Origin: Cellulomonas fimi
Lineage (GTDB): Bacteria > Actinomycetota > Actinomycetes > Actinomycetales > Cellulomonadaceae
DNA: 64,000 bases
Direction: 5' to 3'
Assembly (NCBI RefSeq): GCF_028583725.1
Contig: NZ_CP110680.1
Location: 930,001-994,000 of the forward strand
A model generated the notes under the pieces. That model saw only the letters and a program-made list of their open reading frames with translations, did no database searches and was not told the DNA's origin. Below are positions 1 through 7,856 of this stretch, one piece after another (position 1 is the first letter of the stretch; each line of letters begins with the position of its first letter). Both the position numbers and the translations under genes were made by a program.

Positions 1-2
1 CG

Positions 3-566
3 TACACGGGGACGGTGAGCGCGCTGACACCGGAGGTGGTCGCGCGGATGTCCGCGTCGTGGCGCCCCGGCTGCCCGGTCCCGCTCGAGGACCTGCGGTA
101 CGTGACCGTGACGCACCACGGGTTCGAGGGGCAGGTGTCCCAGGGCGAGCTGGTGGTGCACGCCGACGTCGCGGACGGGATCGTCGAGGTGTTCCGCGCG
201 CTGTTCGGTGCCGGGTACCCGATCCGGTCGATGCGGCTGGTCGACGACTTCGGTGCGGACGACGACGCGTCGATGGCGGCCGACAACACGTCCGCGTTCA
301 ACTGCCGCGCGATCACGGGCGGCACCGCGTGGTCGGAGCACGCGTACGGCAGGGCGATCGACGTCAACCCCGTCGAGAACCCGTACGTGATCGGGCGGCA
401 CGTCGCACCGCCCGCCGGGCGTGCGTTCGCGTCGCGCACCCCGGCGCCGGGCGTCATCCTCGCCGACGACGTCGTCGTCCGGGCGTTCGCGGCGGCGGGC
501 TGGCGGTGGGGCGGCTACTGGGACTCGCCCGTCGACTACCAGCACTTCTCCGTCTCGGGCCGCTGA
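3..566 (+). CDS. M15 family peptidase (D-Ala-D-Ala carboxypeptidase-like), 5' partial
   Basis: Zinc metallopeptidase of the VanY/M15C type, expected to act on peptidoglycan stem peptides or related cell-wall peptides outside the membrane. The visible part carries both zinc-ligand motifs: SEHAYGRAIDVNP (His and Asp) in the middle and DYQHFS near the C-terminus. The frame is open to the left edge of the window, and no signal peptide or ribosome binding site is visible before the GTG at 15, so the true start probably lies outside and this is a C-terminal fragment of at least 183 residues. It ends 30 bp from the convergent ThrE-type gene. Confidence 0.8.
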   Translation, partial: YTGTVSALTPEVVARMSASWRPGCPVPLEDLRYVTVTHHGFEGQVSQGELVVHADVADGIVEVFRALFGAGYPIRSMRLVDDFGADDDASMAADNTSAFNCRAITGGTAWSEHAYGRAIDVNPVENPYVIGRHVAPPAGRAFASRTPAPGVILADDVVVRAFAAAGWRWGGYWDSPVDYQHFSVSGR

Positions 567-596
567 CCGGGACGCCCGCCGGCCCCCGTCCGGGGC

Positions 597-2096
597 TCAG
601 CGGTCCCGGTGGACCACGGGCGCGACGGCCTCGACGACCGTGCGGGTCACGCGTCTGGCGTCGCGCGTGGCGGCGGTCCCGACGAGCACCCCGAGCGCGA
701 TCGAGAACAGCGCGAGGACCGTGTCGACGAGGTCGGAGACGCCGAAGGAGTACCCCGTGGCGAGCTCGGAGACACCGCGGAACCCCAGCGCGCCGGGGAC
801 GAGCAGCCAGAACGCGGGGAGCATCGTCACGACGGCGGGCGGGCCGCTGCGCGCGCGCTGGATCGCCTGCGAGACGGGGACGACGACGAGCCCGCCGACG
901 AAGCCCGACAGCTGCGGGTTGAGGACGAGCCCGCCCACGGCCTGCGCGGTGTAGGCGGCGTAGAGCGCGAGCAGCAGCCACCAGAACGTGCCCCGCGGTG
1001 GCGACGAGAAGAAGCGGTGGCCGACGGCGACGCACAGCACCCCGAGCCACGGCGTCCACGCGCCGAGCGGGTCGAGCCGGGTCTCGGTCGCGAACGGGCC
1101 CGCGATGCTGACGGCTGCGACCACGCCGAACGCGAGCAGCAGCAGCTGCGCCCCGCCGAACACGAACCGGCTCGCGCCCGCCACGACCTGGTTCGACGTC
1201 AGCTCGATCGCGGCGACGGTGAGCACGGCACCGGGCAGGAAGCTCACGAGCGGCGGCGCGAGGATCCGGACGGGGTCCCCGCCGAGCGCGGGCGACACGA
1301 GCGTGATCGTGACGACCGTGACGAGGAACGACGCGGCGACGGGCAGTGCGGCGCCCAGCGTGGGCCAGCGGCCGCCGAGCAGCCGGAGGATCCCGACGAC
1401 GGCCCCGAGCACGAAGAACACCGGGAGCGTCGCGGCGGTCGGGTAGAGGATCAGGCCGAAGCCGACGGTGAGCAGCGCGTGGCCGAGGACGACGAGCAGC
1501 GGACCGAACCGCGCCGGTGTCGCGAGCACCTCGCGCAGCCGGACGCGCGCGGCGGCGAGGTCGGCGTCGCCGCGGGCGAGGTCGCGGACGAGCCGGTCGA
1601 CGCCGCCGATCTGGTGCAGCGGCAGGGTGCCGCTCGCACCCGGACCCGTGAAGTCGCTCAGCGTGCCGTGCGTCGTCTCGACCTGCACGAACACGCCGGT
1701 CGGCAGCACGATCGTGCGGACGTGGTCGGCGCCGTACGCGGCCGCGACCTCGCCGATCTGCCGCTCGGTGTCGACGACGGACTGCCCCGACGACAGCAGG
1801 GCGGCCCCCAGCTCGCGCAGCAGCGGGACGAGGTCGGGCGGGACCTCGGGCGGCTCGACGGGCTCGGGCGGCGCGGGCGGCGCGGCGGGCTCGGTGAGCG
1901 CGTGGGCCGCGCGTCGGAGGCGTGCGGCGAGCGCCCGTCGACGCGCCACGGCCGCCGGCGCGGGCGCGAGGCGGGTGCCCGCCGGCGTCGACGGTCCGCG
2001 GACGGCGGGCGTCCCCGTGGGTGAGGTCGGCGGAGGGTGGACGACCGGTGTGCCCGCGGGAGACGTCTCGGGCGACCGCGTCCCGTCGTCGCGCAT
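597..2096 (-). CDS. Threonine/serine exporter family protein (ThrE-like)
   Basis: 499-residue integral membrane protein of the ThrE family. The soluble N-terminal part contains the DUF1212 domain (GADHVRTIVLPTGVFVQVET region), followed by about ten hydrophobic segments split between the DUF1212 and DUF3815 halves, the usual fused actinobacterial form. ThrE of Corynebacterium exports threonine and serine by proton motive force; the substrate here is inferred from family only. The first ~75 residues are Pro/Thr-rich (TSPTGTPAV-type), probably cytosolic and disordered. ATG at 2096 is the natural start. The convergent M15 gene ends 30 bp away. Confidence 0.85.
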   Translation of the reverse strand: MRDDGTRSPETSPAGTPVVHPPPTSPTGTPAVRGPSTPAGTRLAPAPAAVARRRALAARLRRAAHALTEPAAPPAPPEPVEPPEVPPDLVPLLRELGAALLSSGQSVVDTERQIGEVAAAYGADHVRTIVLPTGVFVQVETTHGTLSDFTGPGASGTLPLHQIGGVDRLVRDLARGDADLAAARVRLREVLATPARFGPLLVVLGHALLTVGFGLILYPTAATLPVFFVLGAVVGILRLLGGRWPTLGAALPVAASFLVTVVTITLVSPALGGDPVRILAPPLVSFLPGAVLTVAAIELTSNQVVAGASRFVFGGAQLLLLAFGVVAAVSIAGPFATETRLDPLGAWTPWLGVLCVAVGHRFFSSPPRGTFWWLLLALYAAYTAQAVGGLVLNPQLSGFVGGLVVVPVSQAIQRARSGPPAVVTMLPAFWLLVPGALGFRGVSELATGYSFGVSDLVDTVLALFSIALGVLVGTAATRDARRVTRTVVEAVAPVVHRDR

Positions 2097-2180
2097 GCCG
2101 CCTCCCGCGCGTGCGCCCGGGCCGTCCTGCCGGGCTCGTCCGATCGTGCCGGTCCTCCTCGGATCGTACGGACGGACCGG

Positions 2181-2594
2181 TCAGGCGTCCCGGCGGGCGG
2201 TCCGGGCGACGGTCCCGACGACGGCGAGCTCGACGTACTCGTCGACCTTCATGACACGCAGCGCGGCACGCACGGGCGCGGGGACCAGCCGGGCGCCCGC
2301 GTCGCCGCGCAGGCGGACCGGGTCGTCGAGGACGAGCACGCGGCCGCCCCGGACGAGCCGGGCGCCGCCCGCCGCGTCGACGTTGCGCAGCCACTGCACG
2401 TCGGGCCCGTACGTGAGTGCGAGGACCACGCCGCGCGGCGTGCGGAACGCCATGACGGGCGTGCGGTAGCGGCGGCCCGACGAGCGCCCGACGTGGTGGA
2501 GCGTCGCGAGCGGCGGGACGCGGTCGGAGACCAGGCCCATCACCGGGTTGGTGACGACCCGGTTGACGCGGGTGATCCAGTGCGGGATCGGCAT
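2181..2594 (-). CDS. Nitroreductase/deazaflavin-dependent oxidoreductase family protein
   Basis: 137 residues, small split-barrel fold of the DUF385 / F420(H2)-dependent reductase type. The segment HHVGRSSGRRYRTPV is the family hallmark and is followed by the usual ALTYGPDVQWLRNV strand-helix. Such proteins use F420 or another deazaflavin/flavin to reduce small molecules; the substrate is unknown. I chose ATG at 2594. An in-frame GTG at 2630 would add 12 residues but would put a perfect 10-bp inverted repeat inside the coding region. The gene appears monocistronic. Confidence 0.75.
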   Translation of the reverse strand: MPIPHWITRVNRVVTNPVMGLVSDRVPPLATLHHVGRSSGRRYRTPVMAFRTPRGVVLALTYGPDVQWLRNVDAAGGARLVRGGRVLVLDDPVRLRGDAGARLVPAPVRAALRVMKVDEYVELAVVGTVARTARRDA

Positions 2595-2596
2595 GA

Positions 2597-2620
2597 GGTG
2601 GACCGTACCGACGGTCCACC
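2597..2620. promoter_or_regulatory. Perfect inverted repeat before the deazaflavin oxidoreductase gene
   Basis: Arms 2597-2606 and 2611-2620 (GGTGGACCGT / ACGGTCCACC) are perfect complements over 10 bp with a 4-nt spacer, ending two bases before the ATG at 2594. It could be an operator covering the start region or a leader hairpin that hides the ribosome binding site. Confidence 0.45.
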
Positions 2621-2868
2621 GTCGTGGCACGCGGGTCCACCGCAGCCGTCGCGACGACGCGTGCGGTGGCGGAACCTACGAGGTCGACGCGGCCTCCGCG
2701 ACCGGGGCGCCCGGCGTGTCGCGAACGGTCTCGGTGGGCGGACCTCGACTTGCCTGCCTGCGGGCGGCCCGCCCACGGTGGAGAGGTCCGCAAGCGCTGC
2801 CCCGGCGTCGGACGGCCCCCGGGTCGCCGGTGACGGGGTGGTGTTCCCCGGCACGAGAGGAGCCGCCT

Positions 2869-3144
2869 GTGCTCACCCTGACCGAGAACGCCTGCACCGC
2901 CGTCCGGACGCTCACCGAGCGGGCGGGCCTGCCCGACGAGACGGGCGGGCTGCGCATCGCCGAGCAGGACGCGGGAGGTTTCGAGCTCGCGCTCGTGGCC
3001 GCCCCGGTCCCCGGTGACGACGTGGTGTCCGACGCGGGTGCCCGCGTCTACGTGGACCAGCGCGCGTCGCACACGCTGTCGGCGCAGCAGCTGGACGTGG
3101 AGCCTACGGCGAGCGGCTCGAGCTTCACGCTCTCGCCGCAGTGA
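2869..3144 (+). CDS. HesB/IscA-like protein lacking the cluster-binding cysteines
   Basis: 91 residues. The pattern TENACTAVRTLTERAG...GGLRIAEQ...DDVVSDAGARVYVDQRA...LDVEPTASGSSFTLSPQ follows the A-type Fe-S carrier fold (HesB/IscA), but the three conserved cysteines are absent; the only Cys is at residue 6. Families of this shape in actinobacteria are often labelled Fe-S cluster biosynthesis protein, yet without the ligands a cluster-carrier role is doubtful. GTG at 2869 follows AGAGGAG at a normal distance. The gene stands alone and ends in tandem hairpins shared with the convergent tetR. Confidence 0.75.
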   Translation: MLTLTENACTAVRTLTERAGLPDETGGLRIAEQDAGGFELALVAAPVPGDDVVSDAGARVYVDQRASHTLSAQQLDVEPTASGSSFTLSPQ

Positions 3145-3180
3145 CCCGGGTGCCGCGGTGAGTCCGCGGCCCTGGACCGT

Positions 3181-3199
3181 CCCCGCTCGCTGAGCGGGG
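3181..3199. terminator. GC-rich hairpin after the HesB-like gene
   Basis: CCCCGCTC (3181-3188), 3-nt loop, GAGCGGGG (3192-3199): perfect 8-bp stem about 37 bp after the HesB-like stop. There is no T-tract. It is the first of two consecutive hairpins in this convergent gap. Confidence 0.45.
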
Positions 3200-3211
3200 C
3201 GGCGTCCCCGG

Positions 3212-3247
3212 ACGGCGGGGCGGGAGGCGTCACTCCCGCCCCGCCGT
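3212..3247. terminator. Strong bidirectional terminator hairpin
   Basis: Perfect 15-bp stem: arms 3212-3226 (ACGGCGGGGCGGGAG) and 3233-3247, 6-nt loop. It sits directly against the stop codon of the convergent tetR at 3248 and can serve both genes. Confidence 0.65.
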
Positions 3248-3823
3248 TCAGCGTGCGGGCGTGTCGGGCGCCGCGAGGCCCTTGCCGACGGTGAGCAGCA
3301 GCTGGCTCACGACGTCGTGCGGGCCGGTGGTGCCCTGAGCGAGCTCGCTCCACGCCGCGTAGAGGGACGCCCACACGGTGGTCTGGACCCATGCGGCCGT
3401 GAGCCGGGTGTCGAGGGAGCCGTCGGCGAGCCCGCGCGCGCACGCGGCGTCGAGCGCGTGCGTGAACCCGTCGGGCGGGTCGCAGTCCTCGAGCGGCACG
3501 AGGCCGGTGAACACGAGCGTGAGCAGGTCACCGAGCCGCAGGCACTCCTGGCAGGCGCGCAGGATCGCGTCGAGCCCGGGTCCGTCGTCGAGCCGTGCGC
3601 GGTCGGCGACCGCCGCGAGGCGTGTGCCGGCCTCCTCGGCGACGGCCGCGAGCAGGTCGCTGCGCTCGGGGAAGTAGCGGTGGAGCGTGGTCCGGCCGAC
3701 GTCGGCGGTGTCGGCGATCTGGCCGAGGCTCGCGCCGGCGTCCTGGGCGAGGGTGCGGATCGCCGCGTCGACGATGGCCCGTCGGGTGCGCGCGCGTGCG
3801 CCGCTCGCGATGTCCGTGCTCAC
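3248..3823 (-). CDS. TetR/AcrR family transcriptional regulator
   Basis: 191 residues. The N-terminal helix-turn-helix is clear: RRAIVDAAIRTLAQDAGASL, GQIADTADVGRTTLHRYFP (residues ~12-55). The C-terminal ligand-binding half is helical and unremarkable. Start GTG at 3823 (VSTDIASG...). The gene is divergent from an ABC exporter, and two palindromes lie in the 75-bp shared promoter region, so it is very probably an autorepressor that also controls the exporter and is released by the exported compound. It lacks an obvious upstream purine-rich RBS, so the message could be leaderless. Confidence 0.9.
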   Translation of the reverse strand: MSTDIASGARARTRRAIVDAAIRTLAQDAGASLGQIADTADVGRTTLHRYFPERSDLLAAVAEEAGTRLAAVADRARLDDGPGLDAILRACQECLRLGDLLTLVFTGLVPLEDCDPPDGFTHALDAACARGLADGSLDTRLTAAWVQTTVWASLYAAWSELAQGTTGPHDVVSQLLLTVGKGLAAPDTPAR

Positions 3824-3841
3824 GTTCGGACAGTAGCACCG

Positions 3842-3856
3842 TGTTCCACAGTGGAA
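3842..3856. promoter_or_regulatory. TetR operator candidate, site 1
   Basis: TTCCAC (3844-3849), 1 nt, GTGGAA (3851-3856): perfect palindrome inside the sequence TGTTCCAC at 3842-3849. It lies 18 bp before the tetR start codon. The word TGTTCCAC recurs exactly 42 bp further on in site 2. Confidence 0.6.
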
Positions 3857-3872
3857 TGTTGGTTGACCGCGA

Positions 3873-3891
3873 TGGAACACAGATGTTCCAC
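3873..3891. promoter_or_regulatory. TetR operator candidate, site 2
   Basis: TGGAACA (3873-3879), 4 nt, TGTTCCA (3884-3890): perfect 7-bp arms just 8 bp before the exporter ATG at 3899. It shares the half-site TGTTCCAC with site 1. Binding here would block exporter transcription or initiation. Confidence 0.6.
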
Positions 3892-3898
3892 TTGGCGC

Positions 3899-5758
3899 AT
3901 GGCTCCGACCACCGCGCCCGCGACCGAGAACTCCGGCACCGCCGACCCGCAGCCCGACGGGGTCCCGCCCGCGCCCGACCTCCCGCGCGGCGAGCGGTTG
4001 CGCATCCTCGTCTCGTTCGCCCGCCCGCATGCCCGCACGCTGTCGATCGGGCTGGTCCTGGGGCTCGCCGCGACCGCGATGGGCCTCGCGACACCGATGG
4101 TCACGAAGTGGGTGCTCGACTCGCTCACCGTGTCCGGCGACCTCGCCGCGCCCGTCGGTGTGCTCCTCGCGCTGCTGGTCGTCGGGTCGGCCGTCGGGCT
4201 CGCGCAGTGGATCCTCATGGGCACCGTCGCCGAGCGGATCGTCTACGACGCCCGGCGGTCGCTCGTCGACCACTTCCTCCGCGCGACGGTCCCGGCGATC
4301 ACCCGGAGGCCCGTCGGCGAGCTCGTCACGCGGACCACCTCCGACACCGTGCTGCTGCGCGAGGCCGCGTCGTCGAGCCTCGTCAGTCTCGTCAACGGCA
4401 CCGTGTCGCTCGTCGGGACGCTGATCCTCATGGCGGTCCTCGACCTCGTGCTGCTCGGCACGACGATCGCCGCGATCGTCGTGGTCGGCGCCGTCATGGC
4501 GCTCCTGCTCCCGGGCATCGGCACGGCGCAGCAGGCGTCGCAGGAGTCGATGGGCCGGCTCGGCGGGACGCTCGAGGGCACGCTGCGCGCGGTGCGGACC
4601 GTGAAGTCGAGCCGGGCCGAGGCGCGGCAGGGCGAGAAGATCCTCGTCGACGCGCGCGGCGCTCGCGACCACGCGATCCGCGCGGTGCGGACGACCGCCG
4701 TCGCGTGGACCGTGTCGTGGGGTGGCATCCAGCTCGCGATCGTCGTCATCCTCGGGCTCGGCGCGTGGCGGGTCTCCGAGGGGCTGCTCGCGGTGTCGAG
4801 CCTGGTCGCGTTCCTGCTGTACGCGTTCAACATCGTGGGCCCCATCTCGGAGCTGACCCAGAGCTTCACGCAGCTGCAGTCCGGCATCGCCGCCGCGGCC
4901 CGGATCCGCGAGGTCACCGCGATGGAGACGGAGGAGCCGCCGACCCCGGCGGCGGCCCCGGCGGCGACCGCGGAGAGCGTGCCCGCCCGCACGACCGACG
5001 ACTCGGCCCCGGTCGTGGAGCTGCGCGGCGTGACCGCCGCGTACGGCCCGGACGCGCCGCCCGCGGTCCGCGACGTGTCGTTCGCGATCCCGCGCCGCGG
5101 CCACACCGCGCTGGTCGGTCCGTCGGGCGCGGGCAAGACGACGGTGTTCTCGCTGCTGCTGCGGTTCCTCGAGCCGCAGGAGGGCACGCTGCTGCTCGAC
5201 GGCGTCCCGTTCGCCGAGGTCGGCCACGACGCGCTCCGCGCGCGGTTCGCGTACGTCGAGCAGGAGACCCCGATCGTGCCGGGCACCATCCGCGACAACC
5301 TGCTGTTCAGCGCACCCGACGCGACGCAGGAGGAGGTCGACCGTGTCCTGCGGGCCGTGCGGCTCGACGGCGCGTTCGACGGGCTGGACGACGGGCTCGA
5401 CACGTCGCTGTCGTCGACGTCGGTGTCGGGCGGTCAGCGGCAGCGGATCGCGCTCGCCCGTGCGCTGCTGCGCTCGCCGGACGTGCTGCTGCTCGACGAG
5501 GCGACCGCCCAGGTCGACGGCCTGACCGAGGCCGCGGTGCACGACTGCATCCGCGCGGCGGCGGAGACCGGCGCGGTCGTGACGGTCGCGCACCGGCTGT
5601 CGACGGTCGTCGACGCGGACACGATCCTCGTGATGGACGAGGGCCGTGTCCGCGCGCGCGGCACGCACACCGACCTGCTGGCGACGGACGACCTCTACCG
5701 GGACCTCGTCGAGGCGCTCCGCATCGGCGTCGAGCTCCCCGCCCGCGCGCCGGCCTGA
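3899..5758 (+). CDS. ABC exporter, fused membrane and ATPase domains
   Basis: 619 residues: type IV exporter membrane domain (six helices, residues ~35-330) followed by an ATPase. Walker A GPSGAGKTT has Lys413; the signature VSGGQRQRIALARALL and Walker B VLLLDEATAQVD are intact, so it should be active as a homodimer. Such half-transporters commonly export drugs, lipids or peptides; the substrate is not visible. A Pro/Ala-rich linker joins the domains. I chose ATG at 3899; an in-frame ATG at 3872 would start inside operator 2. The divergent TetR gene is the expected regulator. Confidence 0.9.
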   Translation: MAPTTAPATENSGTADPQPDGVPPAPDLPRGERLRILVSFARPHARTLSIGLVLGLAATAMGLATPMVTKWVLDSLTVSGDLAAPVGVLLALLVVGSAVGLAQWILMGTVAERIVYDARRSLVDHFLRATVPAITRRPVGELVTRTTSDTVLLREAASSSLVSLVNGTVSLVGTLILMAVLDLVLLGTTIAAIVVVGAVMALLLPGIGTAQQASQESMGRLGGTLEGTLRAVRTVKSSRAEARQGEKILVDARGARDHAIRAVRTTAVAWTVSWGGIQLAIVVILGLGAWRVSEGLLAVSSLVAFLLYAFNIVGPISELTQSFTQLQSGIAAAARIREVTAMETEEPPTPAAAPAATAESVPARTTDDSAPVVELRGVTAAYGPDAPPAVRDVSFAIPRRGHTALVGPSGAGKTTVFSLLLRFLEPQEGTLLLDGVPFAEVGHDALRARFAYVEQETPIVPGTIRDNLLFSAPDATQEEVDRVLRAVRLDGAFDGLDDGLDTSLSSTSVSGGQRQRIALARALLRSPDVLLLDEATAQVDGLTEAAVHDCIRAAAETGAVVTVAHRLSTVVDADTILVMDEGRVRARGTHTDLLATDDLYRDLVEALRIGVELPARAPA

Positions 5759-5767
5759 CCGCGCCCC

Positions 5768-5804
5768 GACCTCCTGGGCCGGCGGGTCAGCCGCCCAGGA
5801 GGTC
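5768..5804. terminator. Terminator hairpin overlapping the FMN reductase 3' end
   Basis: Perfect 12-bp stem, arms 5768-5779 (GACCTCCTGGGC) and 5793-5804, spacer 13 nt. The right arm is the last codons of the convergent FMN reductase gene, so the same DNA both encodes protein and ends exporter transcription. Confidence 0.55.
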
Positions 5805-6404
5805 CTCGAAGGACGGGACCGCGTCGTACAGGCCCGTGGGGGCGCTGGGCTCGCGGTCGGCGACCTCCTCGGCCAGCTGGCGGCCGGCCCGGCGGATGCG
5901 GTCGGGCAGCGGGTTGACGCGGTCGCTGCCCGCGTCGGCCCAGTCGTCGGTCGCGGCGAACACCGCGGTCGGCACGACGTCGGCCCGCAGGTAGGCGAAC
6001 AGCGGGCGCAGCGCGTACTCGAGCGCGAGCGAGTGCCGCGCGGTGCCGCCGGTCGCGCCGAGCAGCACGGGCCGCCCGACGAGCGTGTCCTTGTCGAGCA
6101 CGTCGACGAAGGACTTGAACAGCCCCGAGTAGGACGCGGAGAACACGGGCGACACGGCGATGACGCCGTCGGCCCGCTCGACCGTGTCGAGCACCTCCCG
6201 CAGCGGCCCGGACGCGAACCCCGTGAGGGTCATGTTGACGATCTCGTGGGCGAGGTCCCGCAGCTCCACGGTCTCGACCTGCGCGGTGATGCCGCGCTGG
6301 GCGAGCTCGGCCACGGTCGCGTCGGCCAGCCGGTCGGCCAGCAGCCGCGTCGAGGAGGGCTGGGACAGCCCGGCCGAGACGACGACGATCGAGCGGTTGC
6401 TCAT
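5787..6404 (-). CDS. LLM-partnered FMN reductase (CE1759 family)
   Basis: 205 residues, flavodoxin-like NAD(P)H:FMN reductase. VVVSAGLSQPSSTRLLADRL is the phosphate-binding N-terminal loop of the SsuE/MsuE class, and VSPVFSASYSGLFKSFVDVL follows the family pattern. It should supply reduced FMN to the monooxygenase encoded just upstream in the same direction (gap 38 bp). CE1758/CE1759 pairs are a recognised actinobacterial duo of unknown substrate. Start ATG at 6404. Confidence 0.85.
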   Translation of the reverse strand: MSNRSIVVVSAGLSQPSSTRLLADRLADATVAELAQRGITAQVETVELRDLAHEIVNMTLTGFASGPLREVLDTVERADGVIAVSPVFSASYSGLFKSFVDVLDKDTLVGRPVLLGATGGTARHSLALEYALRPLFAYLRADVVPTAVFAATDDWADAGSDRVNPLPDRIRRAGRQLAEEVADREPSAPTGLYDAVPSFEDLLGG

Positions 6405-6442
6405 CGTGTCCTTCTTCCTGTGCTCTCGATGGTCCGTGTGGC

Positions 6443-7621
6443 TCAACGCGTGACGGCGTCCGCTGCTTCCACGTCGTCCTCCGCGGTCCGGCCGGTCCAG
6501 CGGTCGGCGGCGGCGGTCGCGGGGGTGGCGGGCAGTGTGCCGGCGGCACGGGCGGCCGCGACGCGGTCGGCGTGCGACGGCGGGTTCGCCGGGACGTGCG
6601 CGGGGCGGACGGCCTCGGCCTCGCGGCGCAGCACGGGCACGATCTCCTCGGCGAGGAGGTCGATCTGCTCGAGCACGGTCTTGAGCGGGAGGCCGGCGTG
6701 GTCGACGAGGAACATCTGCCGCTGGTAGTGGCCGACCTGCTCGAAGAACTTCCCGTACCGGTCGATGACCTGCTGCGGCGACCCGACGGTGAGCGGGGTG
6801 TCGCGCGTGAACTCCTCCATCGACGGGCCGTGGCCGTAGACGGGGGCGACGTCGAAGTAGGGGCGGAACTCGTCCCACGCCTTCTGCGAGTCCTTGCGGA
6901 CGAACACCTGGCCGCCGAGCCCGACGATCGCCTGGTCGGCCTGCCCGTGCCCGTAGTGCTCGAAGCGCTGGCGGTAGAAGTTCACCATCTGCGCGGTGTG
7001 CTCCATGGGCCAGAAGATCGCGTTGTGCAGGAACCCGTCGCCGTAGTACGCGGCCTGCTCGGCGATCTCGGGCGAGCGGATCGACGCGTGCCACACGAAC
7101 GGTGCGACGCCGTCGAGCGGGCGCGGGGTCGAGGTGAAGCCCTGCAGCGGGGTGCGGAACTTGCCGGACCAGTCGACGACGTCCTCGGTCCACAGCCGGC
7201 GCAGCAGCGCGTAGTTCTCGATCGCGAGCGGGATGCCCTGGCGGATGTCCTGGCCGAACCACGGGTAGACGGGGCCGGTGTTGCCGCGGCCGAGCATGAG
7301 GTCCATGCGGCCGTCGGAGATGACCTGGAGCATCGCGTACTCCTCGGCCAGCCGGACGGGGTCGTTGGTGGTGATGAGCGTGGTCGCGGTCGACAGCACG
7401 ATGTTCTTCGTGCGGCCCGCGAGGTAGCCGAGCATCGTCGTGGGCGACGACGGGACGAACGGCGGGTTGTGGTGCTCGCCCGTCGCGAAGACGTCGAGGC
7501 CGGCGGCGTCCGCGTGCTCGGCGATCGTGAGCATGTTCCGCACGCGCTCGGTGTCGTCGGGGGTGTGCCCGGTGGTCGGGTCGGTGGTGACGTCGCCGAC
7601 GCTGAAGATCCCGAACTGCAT
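6443..7621 (-). CDS. Luciferase-like FMN-dependent monooxygenase (CE1758 family)
   Basis: 392 residues, bacterial luciferase TIM-barrel. Recognisable parts are MQFGIFSVGDVTTDPTTGHT at the N-terminus, GLDVFATGEHHNPPF, the flavin-site region LSTATTLITTNDPVRLAEEY and LMLGRGNTGPVYPWFGQD. It should oxidise a small organic compound with FMNH2 from the partner reductase; the substrate is unknown. It is the first gene of a two-gene operon, with ATG at 7621. A perfect CATGC/GCATG palindrome lies 47 bp upstream. The C-terminal ~40 residues are Ala/Thr-rich and unlike the barrel. Confidence 0.88.
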   Translation of the reverse strand: MQFGIFSVGDVTTDPTTGHTPDDTERVRNMLTIAEHADAAGLDVFATGEHHNPPFVPSSPTTMLGYLAGRTKNIVLSTATTLITTNDPVRLAEEYAMLQVISDGRMDLMLGRGNTGPVYPWFGQDIRQGIPLAIENYALLRRLWTEDVVDWSGKFRTPLQGFTSTPRPLDGVAPFVWHASIRSPEIAEQAAYYGDGFLHNAIFWPMEHTAQMVNFYRQRFEHYGHGQADQAIVGLGGQVFVRKDSQKAWDEFRPYFDVAPVYGHGPSMEEFTRDTPLTVGSPQQVIDRYGKFFEQVGHYQRQMFLVDHAGLPLKTVLEQIDLLAEEIVPVLRREAEAVRPAHVPANPPSHADRVAAARAAGTLPATPATAAADRWTGRTAEDDVEAADAVTR

Positions 7622-7667
7622 GGTGCGCCTCGTTCCTGCTGCCTCGATCCGGGAAGCCCCGGAGGTT

Positions 7668-7681
7668 CATGCGTTTGCATG
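7668..7681. promoter_or_regulatory. Operator-like palindrome before the LLM/FMN reductase operon
   Basis: CATGC (7668-7672), 4 nt, GCATG (7677-7681) in a locally AT-richer stretch, 47 bp before the start codon of the monooxygenase. The spacing fits an operator over a promoter for the leftward operon. No regulator gene is adjacent. Confidence 0.4.
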
Positions 7682-7797
7682 TATCGTCGCGCTCAACCGA
7701 CCGGCCCCGCGACCTATTCCCAGCCTGCCGTGCACGCCGCCGGGAGGACAGCGGAGCGCGGCGGCGCGCCGACCGACCGGTCTCGGGGCGCCCCGTC

Positions 7798-7829
7798 GCC
7801 CCTCCCCGGTTACGGTGTCGGGGAAGGGC
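7798..7829. promoter_or_regulatory. Inverted repeat in the leader of the receiver/PIG-L operon
   Basis: Arms 7798-7808 and 7819-7829 pair over 11 bp with one mismatch around a 10-nt spacer, ending 27 bp before the GTG at 7857. It may be an operator for the five-gene operon or a leader hairpin. Confidence 0.35.
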
Positions 7830-7856
7830 AGTCGGGGGTGGGGAGGGCCGGCGAGC

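Noticed and set aside
3872..3898. Upstream ATG start for the ABC exporter
   Set aside because: It would begin inside operator 2 and adds a Cys/His-containing stretch foreign to the family.
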